From positions 1 to 64,000 of the forward strand of contig DAHUXM010000027.1 in assembly GCA_027307165.1 (NCBI GenBank): a stretch of DNA of 64,000 bases, given 5' to 3'. The notes under the pieces were generated by a model. The model was given only the letters and a program-made list of their open reading frames with translations, was not told where the DNA came from and made no database searches. The DNA is from Gemmatimonadota bacterium (lineage in GTDB: Bacteria; Gemmatimonadota; Gemmatimonadetes; Gemmatimonadales; Gemmatimonadaceae). Position numbers and translations under genes: made by a program. Below are positions 8,159 through 17,635 of the stretch, in pieces. Each line of letters starts with the position of its first letter. The stretch's first letter is position 1.

Positions 8159-9177
8159 GCCGAGCAAGCAGGGTTTCCGGCGATGGTGCGCGCGACGCAG
8201 GGCCCGCTGCACAGGACACCGCCGCGGCTCAGCTCCGTCGCCTTCTGCACGTGATACCGCGCATCGCCGACGGTCGGGAGCATCCCATCTCGCGCCTTGC
8301 GCGCATCGCTGGTGTGGAGGACAATCGCCAGCTCATCGCGGATCTCGAATCACTTGTCGATCGCTTCGACATGCCCGGTGGGTTTGTCGAGGGTGTACAA
8401 GTGTGGATCGACGGCAAGACAGTCTCGGTGGTGAGCGATCATTTCCGCCGGCCGATGCGACTCACCATGCCGGAACTGTGCGCGCTGCAACTCGGACTCG
8501 CCGTGCTTCGATCCGAGCGTCCACCGGCTGAGCACGCCGTCTTCGAGCGCACACTCGAGCGTCTTCGCAGGATCATAACTGTGCTTCCGCAGAACAGGGC
8601 GCAGGAAGACATTCGCGCAGCGAGGCTCGATGCGCCTGGCGACAGGACGCACCTGGCGGCGATTCGAAAGGCACTCGGTGCTCAGCACAGGATTCGGCTC
8701 GAATATCGTGGGGGAAGCGCGCACAGATCGACGTGGCGCACCGTCTGTCCTTACGGAATACTCTTCGCGAGCGGAGCGTGGTACGTCGCGGCGCACTGCG
8801 ACTCCAGCAACGGATTGCGTTTCTTTCGTCTCGACCGGATCGAAGCAACGGAGTCCACCGAAGAGCCGTACACCATCCCGCCTGAGTTCAGCCTCGATTC
8901 CATTGCCAGCAACGGGCAGGTTTTGGACGGGACGCCGATCACCACGATGCAGGTGCGCTACTCGGCCCGAATCGCGCGCTGGATCGCCGAGCGTGATGAG
9001 ATGACGCTCGAGGGCGACGGCACGCTCGTCGTCGATCATCCGGTGCATGACGTCGAGTGGGCGATTCGGCACGTGCTGCAGTACGGGCCGGACGCGGAGA
9101 TAGCAGCGCCGCCCGAGATGCGCGCGGAGATGGTACGGCGGCTGGTGACGATGCGGGACGGAGTGGGGACGGAGTAG
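8155..9177 (+). CDS. WYL-domain transcriptional regulator, second of pair
   Basis: The 340-residue partner of the preceding WYL gene starts at the ATG overlapping its stop. The N-terminus is a degenerate HTH (LLHVIPRIADGREHPISRLA); the WYL core has CPYGILFASGAWYVAAH and LRFFRLDRI, with the Leu of WYL replaced by Val. The C-terminal region ends HDVEWAIRHVLQYGPDAEI, the usual WCX-type segment. Gene order and lengths match PafB-PafC pairs. The likely role is a heterodimeric activator or repressor responding to a nucleic-acid ligand; targets are not visible. Downstream there is a 153-base gap before the porin-like gene. Confidence 0.88.
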   Translation: MSRASRVSGDGARDAGPAAQDTAAAQLRRLLHVIPRIADGREHPISRLARIAGVEDNRQLIADLESLVDRFDMPGGFVEGVQVWIDGKTVSVVSDHFRRPMRLTMPELCALQLGLAVLRSERPPAEHAVFERTLERLRRIITVLPQNRAQEDIRAARLDAPGDRTHLAAIRKALGAQHRIRLEYRGGSAHRSTWRTVCPYGILFASGAWYVAAHCDSSNGLRFFRLDRIEATESTEEPYTIPPEFSLDSIASNGQVLDGTPITTMQVRYSARIARWIAERDEMTLEGDGTLVVDHPVHDVEWAIRHVLQYGPDAEIAAPPEMRAEMVRRLVTMRDGVGTE

Positions 9178-9330
9178 GGACGGACTCCTGCATCCCCGCG
9201 ATTATGGCGGCGTGATCGCCCCGAAACCCGATTGTCAGAGCCTCCACCGACATTCTGAGCGTACCGGCGGCTAGCCCTTGCACGGATTCTCCGATGTCGG
9301 GTGCGCCCGCTCCAGCCTCAGGGGTCTGCA

Positions 9331-9891
9331 ATGAAGTTCTGTCTGTTCGGCCATGCGCGCTCACGGTCCAGTTCGCTGATTGTGGCGCTGACTACAGTTT
9401 CATTCTCTCTCGCGGTTCCGGCGATGGTTCGCGCGCAAGGTGTCGAGATTGGAACCGACGCTATTGTGCAGACATCGATTGGCAGCGCTCCAAGTGTGAC
9501 GACGGTAGCTATTCCGGCTGCATACATGCGCGTCGGTTTCTATCCCAGCTCGCTCGTTTCGCTTGAGCCGCGCGTCGGATTGATCTCGGCCATCGGCGGT
9601 GGATCGAAGTCGACGATCTATGCGGCCTCGCTCAGCATGCTGCTCCACCTTTCACAAAGTCGGACAGGGATCGGACCGTATCTGCGCCCATTCGCCGGGA
9701 TGACCGGGACGGCGGGCGATGTAAGCGCAACGCAGGCAAATGCGGGCGTCGGGCTTGGAGTCAATCTCCCGATCACAAACAGCCTCGCGACGCGCTTGGA
9801 GGCCAACTACGCGCACGCATTTTCCTCGAGTGACTTTGATAGTGCGAATGCGATCGGAGCCAGTATTGGCCTGTCGTATTTCATCCGCTGA
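9331..9891 (+). CDS. Outer-membrane beta-barrel protein
   Basis: The 186-residue product has a cleavable signal sequence (hydrophobic stretch 12-34 ending AMVRAQG) and then alternating beta-strands such as AYMRVGFYPSSLVSLEPRVG and a terminal strand ending in ASIGLSYFIR, with an aromatic next to the C-terminus. This is the usual pattern of small outer-membrane barrels of the OmpA/OmpX size class. No enzymatic motif is present. The ATG at 9331 is preceded by AGGGGTCTGCA, a fair ribosome site; an upstream in-frame start exists but would lengthen the signal unnaturally. Confidence 0.75.
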   Translation: MKFCLFGHARSRSSSLIVALTTVSFSLAVPAMVRAQGVEIGTDAIVQTSIGSAPSVTTVAIPAAYMRVGFYPSSLVSLEPRVGLISAIGGGSKSTIYAASLSMLLHLSQSRTGIGPYLRPFAGMTGTAGDVSATQANAGVGLGVNLPITNSLATRLEANYAHAFSSSDFDSANAIGASIGLSYFIR

Positions 9892-10274
9892 GTTTGAGGA
9901 GCTTGCACCTCATCGCAGCCAATCATCACTTCAAACCGACAGCTACATGTCGCTTTACAGCTTCCATGCACGTCGGTGGCAGGCTGTAAAGCACGGTCAC
10001 GCTCGAGTGTCCAGCACCGATGACGCACCGGCGTTCTGTTGGGGACCGCTGAGAAGCACCAGCGCACCAAGCCGGACAGCTTGTAATTCTGGCTCACCAC
10101 CGGAGCCTGTTGCCGGCAAGCGAAGGCTGTGTCAAGGTGAATACGCGAACACATGCAACTACCGGGTATATGGGCCGGCTGTGCTAGCGCCCCACGATTC
10201 GGATTGCGCGGATCTTCTTGCGGTCATTGCCGGGACGGGTAATTTCGTCCGCACATCCACCCAGAGTTTCGCGC
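9892..10274. other. 383-base intergenic region with one stable hairpin
   Basis: No convincing gene is visible; open frames here lack family features and a ribosome site. The only structure I see is the inverted repeat GCTTTACAGC (9952-9961) / GCTGTAAAGC (9983-9992) with a 21-base loop, 60 bases after the barrel gene. It lacks a T-run, so it could be a processing or rho-dependent end or an operator rather than an intrinsic terminator. Confidence 0.4.
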
Positions 10275-11123
10275 ATGACGACGCAGGAATTCGCAGTCCT
10301 TCGCACTCAGCTTCAGATGTCGGACGACGAGCTGGCCAAACGCCTCGGTGTCAGATCACAGTTGATCGCAAAGTGGGGCGACGGCCGCATCCCGATCGCC
10401 GAGCGATTTGAAGACGCACTTCACGCGATCGAGTACGACACCCGCGCCGAAAGTGTGCTCGCGGCGAGTGGACTCCCGCATTGCTCGGTCGCAGACGATG
10501 TTCGCGCCAGGATTGCGAGCGGCGCCGCGCTGACGGGTGCAGAGGTCCGCAGCGCAACGCGGCACGTCCGCCGGTGTCCGACGTGTCAGGCGCGTGAGCG
10601 CCACGTGATCGATCACATCGGCGTACGGAAGACGGCGACACGCGGTAATATCATGACCAGGGTCGTGGGCCAGGCGCTCTCGTACGCCGATCTCCTGCCG
10701 GAGTGGGCGCGACCCGCCGCACTGGGCGCCGCGCTGCTGTTCGGGATAGTCGCTGTGCGCATCGTGATACCATTGCTGTTCATACTTGTACTCGGTCCGC
10801 ACAGGTTAATTGGCGCTCTCCAGCTCTTGGGCGTGCCATTCATGGCGGCGCTTGGCGGCGCTGCAGGCGGGTTCGGCTATTCGTTCCTGGGCCGTCCACT
10901 GCGGAGCGTTCCAGTTGCGGGGCCATACCTGGCCGGTGTCGTCACGGTCTCGGCGTACATGGCTGCTCTGGAGTGGGTCTTCGGGAGACTCGGCAGCCCC
11001 ATGATTACCGCCACGAGCGACCTCATCATCTTCCTCGGTGGATCTGTCTTCTTCGGATTGGTTATGGGGCGGATGTGGTTCCGGGCGGACGAGACCGCTG
11101 TCACGCAACGTGCAGCGGTGTAA
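10275..11123 (+). CDS. HTH protein with zinc-finger-like motif and C-terminal membrane domain
   Basis: The 282-residue protein starts at ATG 10275. Residues 1-55 form an XRE-like HTH (LQMSDDELAKRLGVRSQLIA then KWGDGR). A motif around residues 75-110 has HCSVADD and HVRRCPTCQARERHV, a His/Cys cluster like the zinc-binding anti-sigma or DUF2892-type fingers. From about 135 there are at least four hydrophobic segments (AALGAALLFGIVAVRIVIPL, the LGGAAGGFGYSF region, AGVVTVSAYMAALEWVF and DLIIFLGGSVFFGLVMG). It may be a membrane-tethered regulator. I do not recognise a named family. The gene stands alone between intergenic stretches of 383 and 288 bases. Confidence 0.6.
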   Translation: MTTQEFAVLRTQLQMSDDELAKRLGVRSQLIAKWGDGRIPIAERFEDALHAIEYDTRAESVLAASGLPHCSVADDVRARIASGAALTGAEVRSATRHVRRCPTCQARERHVIDHIGVRKTATRGNIMTRVVGQALSYADLLPEWARPAALGAALLFGIVAVRIVIPLLFILVLGPHRLIGALQLLGVPFMAALGGAAGGFGYSFLGRPLRSVPVAGPYLAGVVTVSAYMAALEWVFGRLGSPMITATSDLIIFLGGSVFFGLVMGRMWFRADETAVTQRAAV

Positions 11124-11411
11124 CCAGGAATGAACCCATAGTCGTCGCGGTCGCATCACCGACCGACAGCCGTCATCGACCCCGCGCCGAGTCCGTCTCC
11201 ACTCCGTCCCGAGAGGCTGGTAATCAGCGGGCGCTCGCCGCACGAGAATGCTTGCACCGTCGGAATTGCGATATCCGCCCGTCGCGTTTCCCGGTGAATT
11301 ATCCGGCTCGATAAAGCCTACCGCTGGGCGCCGCAGGACGCACCCGGCGCCATGCCACCCCTGGCCGGATAGAATATTGCCAATATACACGCTACCGGGT
11401 AAATTGATTCC

Positions 11412-11648
11412 GTGACGCCCAAGCAGATCATCTACTCCGATCATGCTGAACGACGTCTCACTACTCGTAGAATCACCAGACAGAACGTGCGGCGACTTCT
11501 CGCAACGGGGACGCGTACGATGGCACCTACTGCTAGCGGCGCACAGCGTTGGCAATGCACCGGGAAGCTGGATGACCATGACGCCGCCGTGATATTTATC
11601 GAGGACGCAACGACGATCCTGGTGGTGACCGTCATGTGGGATGATTAA
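11412..11648 (+). CDS. DUF4258 domain protein (possible toxin)
   Basis: The 78-residue basic protein starts at GTG. It shows the DUF4258 pattern: YSDHAERRLTTRRITRQNVR, a GxR-like central strand and a C-terminal beta-pair ending ILVVTVMWDD. DUF4258 proteins resemble the RelE/HigB fold and commonly pair with a DUF2283 protein. The next gene begins 23 bases downstream and carries DUF2283, so the two are probably one operon. Catalytic residues of RelE-type ribonucleases are not clearly conserved, so toxin activity is inference. Confidence 0.75.
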   Translation: MTPKQIIYSDHAERRLTTRRITRQNVRRLLATGTRTMAPTASGAQRWQCTGKLDDHDAAVIFIEDATTILVVTVMWDD

Positions 11649-11671
11649 CAGACTTCCGAGAGAAGCGACCG

Positions 11672-12121
11672 ATGAAACTCACATATGACCCGCAGGCCGA
11701 CGCTCTCATGATCATCCTCGTTGAGCGCCGCACAAGAGCTGCTCAACGACATCTCGTCACCCGCGAAATCGCACCAGCCATGTACCTTGATCTGGATGCG
11801 CGCGGCAATCCCGTGTCCATCGAAATCCTCGATGCGAGCGCGCGCATCCCACGCAAGCAGCTCAACGCTCTCCCGTCACCAGCGCGAATCCTTTCGCTCG
11901 CACACGCGGCGAAGGAAAGCCGGCTCTCACCTGACACACTTCGGCGCCAGATCAACAACGGGCGGCTCAAGGCCACAAAACGGGGCCGAGATTGGGCAGT
12001 GTCGGCAACCGATCTTCTGAACTATCTGGAATCGCGGGACACTCGCGGACGACCATCGCGACTGGACCCGTCGGCCCGCTTCCAACTCGATCGTCGAAGG
12101 GTACTTTCCTCTTCATCCTGA
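11672..12121 (+). CDS. DUF2283 protein fused to an excisionase-like HTH (possible antitoxin)
   Basis: Residues 1-60 match DUF2283 (MKLTYDPQADALMIIL, AMYLDLDARGNPVSIEILDA). Residues 75-115 form a MerR/excisionase-type HTH (LAHAAKESRLSPDTLRRQIN, ending RDWAVSATDLLNYL). The 149-residue length is longer than lone DUF2283 proteins because of this second domain. The fusion gives the putative antitoxin a DNA-binding part, so it could autoregulate the DUF4258/DUF2283 pair. It ends 41 bases from the convergent kinase gene. The SD is GAGAGAAGCGACCG before ATG. Confidence 0.75.
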   Translation: MKLTYDPQADALMIILVERRTRAAQRHLVTREIAPAMYLDLDARGNPVSIEILDASARIPRKQLNALPSPARILSLAHAAKESRLSPDTLRRQINNGRLKATKRGRDWAVSATDLLNYLESRDTRGRPSRLDPSARFQLDRRRVLSSSS

Positions 12122-12162
12122 CAGGATCCTGGGTAAGCGGGGTGCGGTTATGATGGTGCCCC

Positions 12163-14121
12163 TCACCCCAATTCCGCCAGCAACTCCCTCAGCTCCCCCG
12201 CGCTCCCCGGCCGCCCACCCGGCTCCTTGTCCAGCAACCGCATTACCAGCCCCGACAACGGCAACGGCACACTCCCATCCCGCTCCGCGGGCGACACCGG
12301 CACTGTGTGCAGCACCTTCGCAATCAGCGCGATCGGTGACGCGCCCTCGAAGGGCAGCGCGCCGGTCAGGCACTCATATAGAACGACACCAACAGCGTAC
12401 AGATCGCTCCGCGCGTCCACTTCCTCGGCGAGTAGTTGCTCCGGCGCCATGTACGCCGGTGTTCCTATCACCATGCCGGCCTGGGTCAGTGTGCTGGTGT
12501 GTTGCGCCAGGCGCGCGATTCCGAAGTCCATCACCTTGAGCACGCCGTCAGGGTCCAGCAGCATGTTCTGCGGCTTGATGTCGCGATGGATCACGCCCTG
12601 GCCGTGCGCGACCTCCAGCGATGCCGCGAGCTGCTGCGCAATGCCGAGTGTCGATGGCACGCTCAGATGCCCGCGCATGTCGATCAGCTCGCGGACCGTG
12701 ATTCCCTCGACGTACTCCATCGTTACGTAGTACGCGCCGTCGTGCTCGCCAAGATCGTGGGTGCGCACAACGTTCCGATGCGAGATGCGCCGCGCAAGTC
12801 TGATCTCCGTCTTGAAGCGCTCCACTACGGTCGGATCGTCGCTCATCGCGTTGCTGCGCAACGTCTTGATCGCAACGTCCTCGGCGAGCTCCCGATCGCG
12901 CGCCTTGTATACCATCCCCATTCCGCCGCGGCCGACCACCCGCGTGATCTGATACCGGTTCGCGAACAGCTCGCCCGGTATCAGCGCGCCGTCGTCCGGC
13001 TCCTGTGTGTCGCCTGTGGCGGCGGCCGATCGCTTCGCTTCGTCCATTTCGCGACGAAGATTCGTCACGTGATCCTGCAGCCGCTGCTCGCGCGCTTTCA
13101 CTCCGACCGCCATCGAGTCGAACACGCGAGCAAGCCTCCCAAGCGCATCGCCGCGCTCCGCGACCTGCGCCAACGACCCCGCAGCGTATACCCCACGCTC
13201 AACCGCGGTCGCGGCCTCGGCGACTCGCTCCACCTGGCGCAGGTAGTCCACTTCCAGATTGCGCAGTCGCTTCTTCTCTATGGATGCACCGACGCGCGCG
13301 CGCAGGATCACCTGATCGAATGGCTTGGGAAGAAAGTCGTCCGCACCTGCCTCGATGCAGGCGGCGATCGTGGACAGATCGTCCGCAGCGGATATCATCA
13401 CTACCGGAATGTCACGCGTCGCCGGATCCTGCTTGATGCGGCGCAGCACTTCCCGACCGTCCATTCCCGGCATCCGAACGTCGAGCAGCACGACGTCGCA
13501 CGAAGCTCGCTGCACGATCTCCAGCGCCTTCGCGCCATCTCCTGCAGATACGACTGTATAGCCCTGACGCTCCAGATGCCGCTCGAGCACTGCACGGTTG
13601 TTCGGCTCGTCATCCACTATCAGGATCGTTCCGCGTCCCTCCGGCGAAATAGTTTCCGTCGCGGGAACCTCTCGCTCAAGCGTCGCAGCGGGCTCGATCG
13701 ACGCGCTACGCTTCGCTGCAACCAGCTGCTCGGTCGCATTACGGATCTTCCGCACGTCAGCCGAAAATTCCTCGTCGACGGTAGCATGATCCTGCGGGGT
13801 GAGCAGTGCGGCCATCGATTCCATGATCCGCGCGTGCGGCTCGCGCAACCTGTCGTACAACGCATCCACATCCCGCTGCGTCACATCGTGACCACCAGGC
13901 GAGAGCGATGCGTTGATCATCTCCAGTGCATCCCGCACCGCGCGCAACGACTCCTCCAGCCGCTCGCGCCGCGCTGCATGATCGGGACCTTCCGCATCCT
14001 CGAGCAGTAGCTCACAGTAGCCGACTATGTGATTCACAGGCGTGCGCATGTCGTGACGCAGTGTCGCCACTTCATCCGCGGACAGCGTGCGCAGTTGCGC
14101 CTGCTCACCCACTTCCGTCAC
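12163..14121 (-). CDS. Response-regulator/serine-threonine protein kinase fusion with N-terminal HisKA-like region
   Basis: Starting at GTG 14121, which overlaps the stop of the CheY gene (GTGA), the protein has 652 residues. Domains in order: a HisKA-like dimerisation helix (LRHDMRTPVNHIVGYCELLL) without an ATPase domain; a receiver domain (ILIVDDEPNNRAV, phospho-acceptor in VVLLDVRMPGMDG, lysine in FLPKPFD); a coiled-coil linker; and a Hanks-type kinase with GRGGMGMVYKARD, the VAIK lysine, HRDIKPQNMLL, DFG (VMDFGIARL) and APEQ. It therefore couples a two-component input to Ser/Thr phosphorylation. It is the last gene of the operon with CheY and the hybrid kinase. The histidine in the N-terminal helix could be a phosphotransfer site served by the upstream kinase; this is inference. 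Confidence 0.9.
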   Translation of the reverse strand: MTEVGEQAQLRTLSADEVATLRHDMRTPVNHIVGYCELLLEDAEGPDHAARRERLEESLRAVRDALEMINASLSPGGHDVTQRDVDALYDRLREPHARIMESMAALLTPQDHATVDEEFSADVRKIRNATEQLVAAKRSASIEPAATLEREVPATETISPEGRGTILIVDDEPNNRAVLERHLERQGYTVVSAGDGAKALEIVQRASCDVVLLDVRMPGMDGREVLRRIKQDPATRDIPVVMISAADDLSTIAACIEAGADDFLPKPFDQVILRARVGASIEKKRLRNLEVDYLRQVERVAEAATAVERGVYAAGSLAQVAERGDALGRLARVFDSMAVGVKAREQRLQDHVTNLRREMDEAKRSAAATGDTQEPDDGALIPGELFANRYQITRVVGRGGMGMVYKARDRELAEDVAIKTLRSNAMSDDPTVVERFKTEIRLARRISHRNVVRTHDLGEHDGAYYVTMEYVEGITVRELIDMRGHLSVPSTLGIAQQLAASLEVAHGQGVIHRDIKPQNMLLDPDGVLKVMDFGIARLAQHTSTLTQAGMVIGTPAYMAPEQLLAEEVDARSDLYAVGVVLYECLTGALPFEGASPIALIAKVLHTVPVSPAERDGSVPLPLSGLVMRLLDKEPGGRPGSAGELRELLAELG

Positions 14122-14486
14122 GCTACGCCAAGCAGTGTGTTCATCTTGAGCAGCAGCCGGTCGATCTCTACTGGCTTCGTATCGTAGTCGCTGCATCCGG
14201 CATCCATGGCCTTGTCCCGATCGCCTGACATCGCATGCGCGGTGAGCGCAATTATCGGAATGGTCTGCGTCTCCGGTGCGGCGCGCAGCTGCCGTGTCGC
14301 TTCCCAGCCGTCGATGACGGGGAGGCTCATGTCCATCAGGACTATATCATACGCGCCACTCCGCGCCATCTCCACGCCCTGCGCCCCGTCGAGTGCCATG
14401 TCGACCTCGAAACCTTTCTTCCGAAGTCTGCGCGACAACATGTCGCGATTCATCTCGTTGTCCTCCACCAGCAGCACCCTGGACAT
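14118..14486 (-). CDS. CheY-like single-domain response regulator
   Basis: The 122-residue receiver domain begins [16 protein letters not shown]. Asp52 in IVLMDMSLPVIDG is the phospho-acceptor, Thr is in ALTAHAM and Lys is in YDTKPVE. There is no output domain. Its start shares one base with the stop of the hybrid kinase (TGATG) and its stop overlaps the following kinase gene, so all three are translationally coupled. It probably shuttles phosphoryl groups from the hybrid kinase to the REC-Ser/Thr kinase or acts as a sink. Confidence 0.93.
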   Translation of the reverse strand: MSRVLLVEDNEMNRDMLSRRLRKKGFEVDMALDGAQGVEMARSGAYDIVLMDMSLPVIDGWEATRQLRAAPETQTIPIIALTAHAMSGDRDKAMDAGCSDYDTKPVEIDRLLLKMNTLLGVA

Positions 14487-17425
14487 CAACGCGTCTCCCC
14501 GCTCTGCGTGCTTCGTCTGATGCGATTGCCGAGCTGGGAGGCGATCTCCGAGAGCAGCTCGTCGCGCGAGTAATTTCCCTTCTGCAACACTGTCGTCACC
14601 TGTCCGTTGAGTTTGCTGCGCTCTGCGGCTGTCAGCTCCTTTGCCGTTACCACAATCACGGGAACGGTACTCGCGCGCGGCAGTGACCGGATCTCGGACA
14701 GAAACTCGAAGCCGTCCATCTCCGGCATCATGAGATCGAGCAGAATTATCGCTGGATCCTCGACGTCCATCCGCGCGAGCGCCTCGCGGCCGTTCGCGGC
14801 CACTCTCACCTGCCATCCCTCGGCTCCGAGCGTGCGCCGCAACAGATCGCTCGCAGACGGGTCGTCCTCCACCACGAGGACCGATCCGCCCTCTCCAATC
14901 GGCCGGTACTTAGCGAGCACTCGGCGCAACTGCTCGCGGTCGATGGGCTTGGTCAGATACTCCGAAGCGCCAAGTGCGAAGCCGGCTCGCTTGTCGTCCA
15001 CTATCGTGAGCATGATGACGGGCACGTCGCACAGCTCCGGGTCCGCCTTGAGCGCGGCCAGCACCGACCAGCCATCCATCCCGGGCATCATCACATCGAG
15101 CGTGATGGCATCCGGCCGGGTCTCGCGCGCGGCGCGCAGCCCCGCCTCTCCAGTCGCTGCCTCGTCGACGGTCAATCCTTCGCGCAGCAGGAACCTGCGC
15201 ATCAACGAGCGCACCGACGCCTCGTCATCGATCACGAGTACTCTGCCGGCACTCTGCGCGACGTCGCTCGCCGCGACCGGTGTCTCCGCCGGCGTGCTCT
15301 CGCCCACACTGGCGGGCAGACGAACTGTGAATGTCGATCCGCGGCCGTGCTCGCTCTCCACGGTAATAGTGCCGCCCATCATCTCGCAGAAGCGTCGCGA
15401 TATTGCGAGGCCGAGTCCGGTACCGCCGAACCGACGCGTTGTCGACGCCTCGGCCTGCGAAAATGCTTCGAACAGCTTGGCCTGTTGCGCATCGGTCATT
15501 CCGATCCCGGTATCCGAAACACGGAACGTGTATTCGTCCCGGCCACCTTGAGCGGTACGCGCACGCGTTACGTCGAGACGCACGGTTCCGTGATCGGTGA
15601 ACTTGGACGCGTTGGACAGAAGATTGAGAAGCGTCTGCCGCACCTTGATCATGTCGGCTCGCATCGCGCCGAGCCCGGGCGCACAGTTTACTTCGAGGTG
15701 ATTTCCGTTCTGTGCGATAAGCGGCTCGACGGTCGTCACGACGTCGTCAACGGTTGCGCGCACGTCGAACGTCTCGAGGTACAACTCCATCTTGCCTGCC
15801 TCGATCTTCGACAGATCGAGCACGTCGTTTATCAGCGCGAGCAGATGCTTGCCGGATGACCGGATCTTCGCAAGATCAGCGATGTAGGCGGTGTCGCCAT
15901 TCTCCTCCGCGTCTTCCTTCAGCATCTCGCTGTAGCCGATGATGGCGTTGAGCGGAGTGCGCAGCTCGTGACTCATGTTCGCGAGGAACCTGCTCTTGGC
16001 CTGATTCGCTGATTCTGCTTCGCGCTTGGCACTCAACAGATCGGTGACGTCGTGGTACAGAGCCATGATCCCGACATTCTTTCCCTCGACTGCGACCGGC
16101 ACGCCAGCCAGCTCCACGTCCAGCAGCGAGCCATCCTTGCGGCGACGCTTGCCGATCCCTCTCGCCGTGCGATGCGTTGCCTGACTCGTGTACGCCTTCG
16201 CCTCGGCTTGTGTCTCCGCCGTGTTGATCAGGTCGTCCAGATCGCGGCCGACGCCTTCCTCCTGCGTGTATCCGAACAATTTCTCGAAGGCGGGATTGAA
16301 TGACGTGATGCGTCCGTTGGTTTCGAGCGTCACGATTGCAACGGGACTGTTAACCACGACGGTCTCGAAATACTCCTTCTGCCGTTGTGCTTCGGTGTAC
16401 AGTCGCGCGTTCTCGATCGCGATTGCGGCTTGTGGCGCGAAGAGATTCAACAACCGCAGATCGTCGGCGCCGAACTGTCGCGCCGGGTCCGAGTGCACGC
16501 TCGCAATCGCGCCAACGAGTCGCTTACCGATCAGCAACGGTGCAGCCATCACTGCGCGCACGGTACTGCGCACGTCGGAATAGCTTCGTGAACGGCCCGA
16601 CCATTCGTCATATTCCGGAATGATCAACGGTTCGTGCGTCACGGCGACGGTACCCATGGCGCCTTCACCGAGTCCAAGACGGACGCCGGTGGAATCCTTG
16701 CCGATATGATGGCTCGCGACGATCACGAGCTCGCGCGTCTGCTCGTCGTAGATCGCGAGCTCGCCACCTGTGACGCCGAGCAGCGTGACGGCGCGCTCGA
16801 GCACGGCCTGGAGGAGTTTTGAGAGCTCACGCTCCGACGACAGATCGGCCATCGTGTCGAGCAGTGCCTTCTGTTCATCCGCGCGTCTGCGCTCACTGAC
16901 CAGCAACCTCGCGCGTCCGATCGCGAGACTTGCGAAGTCGGCCACCGCGCTGAGCACCTTGAAGTCGGACGGCGTGAACGCATTCGGCTCGGCGCTTTCC
17001 ACCACCAGCACACCGATCACCTGGCCATCGATGTGCAGTGGGACGTCCACCTCCGACCCGCTGTTGAGGCTGGGCAGATAGCTGCGCTCGCCCGCGACGG
17101 CGGCGGTGTAATGGAGCTTCGCGTCCTTCACCGCACGATCGCTCAGCCCCTGGCCGGGATGTACGCGCCAGGCCTTGGGAACATCCGGCCAGCCGATGCT
17201 GGCACGGAGCACGCGGTCACCCGTTTCATCCAGGAGAAAGGCGCCGAGGAAGTCGTAGCCCAGCGCTTCGTCATGGAGACCGTCGACCAGGCGCTGGCAA
17301 ACCTGCGCTTCGTCAGTAGCCGCTACAAGATCGACGGCCAGCCGCAGCAGCGCGGCCTGTCGATGTGCAAGAGTCCCACGTCGCGGCGTCCTGCGAGCCG
17401 CGGATTTAGAAGACACCTGGCGCAT
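14486..17425 (-). CDS. Hybrid sensor histidine kinase (GAF-GAF-PAS-HisKA-HATPase-REC-REC)
   Basis: The 979-residue cytoplasmic kinase has two GAF domains (about 25-175 and 190-345) and a PAS domain (350-470, [20 protein letters not shown]). The HisKA H-box is [20 protein letters not shown]. The HATPase has N-box [15 protein letters not shown] and G-boxes DTGIGM and [10 protein letters not shown]. Two receivers follow, with acceptors in [12 protein letters not shown] and [13 protein letters not shown]. The second receiver lacks the usual strand-5 proline after lysine. There are no transmembrane segments, so it senses cytoplasmic ligands, perhaps through the GAF domains. It is the first gene of the signalling operon and divergent from the L,D-transpeptidase at 17636 across 210 bases. 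Confidence 0.93.
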   Translation of the reverse strand: MRQVSSKSAARRTPRRGTLAHRQAALLRLAVDLVAATDEAQVCQRLVDGLHDEALGYDFLGAFLLDETGDRVLRASIGWPDVPKAWRVHPGQGLSDRAVKDAKLHYTAAVAGERSYLPSLNSGSEVDVPLHIDGQVIGVLVVESAEPNAFTPSDFKVLSAVADFASLAIGRARLLVSERRRADEQKALLDTMADLSSERELSKLLQAVLERAVTLLGVTGGELAIYDEQTRELVIVASHHIGKDSTGVRLGLGEGAMGTVAVTHEPLIIPEYDEWSGRSRSYSDVRSTVRAVMAAPLLIGKRLVGAIASVHSDPARQFGADDLRLLNLFAPQAAIAIENARLYTEAQRQKEYFETVVVNSPVAIVTLETNGRITSFNPAFEKLFGYTQEEGVGRDLDDLINTAETQAEAKAYTSQATHRTARGIGKRRRKDGSLLDVELAGVPVAVEGKNVGIMALYHDVTDLLSAKREAESANQAKSRFLANMSHELRTPLNAIIGYSEMLKEDAEENGDTAYIADLAKIRSSGKHLLALINDVLDLSKIEAGKMELYLETFDVRATVDDVVTTVEPLIAQNGNHLEVNCAPGLGAMRADMIKVRQTLLNLLSNASKFTDHGTVRLDVTRARTAQGGRDEYTFRVSDTGIGMTDAQQAKLFEAFSQAEASTTRRFGGTGLGLAISRRFCEMMGGTITVESEHGRGSTFTVRLPASVGESTPAETPVAASDVAQSAGRVLVIDDEASVRSLMRRFLLREGLTVDEAATGEAGLRAARETRPDAITLDVMMPGMDGWSVLAALKADPELCDVPVIMLTIVDDKRAGFALGASEYLTKPIDREQLRRVLAKYRPIGEGGSVLVVEDDPSASDLLRRTLGAEGWQVRVAANGREALARMDVEDPAIILLDLMMPEMDGFEFLSEIRSLPRASTVPVIVVTAKELTAAERSKLNGQVTTVLQKGNYSRDELLSEIASQLGNRIRRSTQSGETR

Positions 17426-17635
17426 GGCGCTCTGTCCTCTTGCTTGTGAAACTGCCGGGTCCGACCGGTCAAGTATGCGGGCGGGACGTGGCCAACGCTA
17501 CAGGGAAAAACGAATTGTGTTCGGCCACCCGTGCGGGATGGCTCCGCCGCCTGCCGGCGGCCCCCATAATGCCGTAATGTTACCTGCCGGGGATGCCCAA
17601 CGCGCGCTCGGCCAATCAGTGACCGGGCAACTACG

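Noticed and set aside
9740-10411. Plus-strand open frame of 223 codons in the gap after the barrel gene
   Set aside because: It overlaps the barrel gene and the HTH gene in another frame and lacks a ribosome site or family pattern.
12436-14010. Plus-strand open frame of 524 codons
   Set aside because: Antisense to the REC-Ser/Thr kinase, whose motifs are unambiguous; the frame has the composition of a GC-rich shadow.
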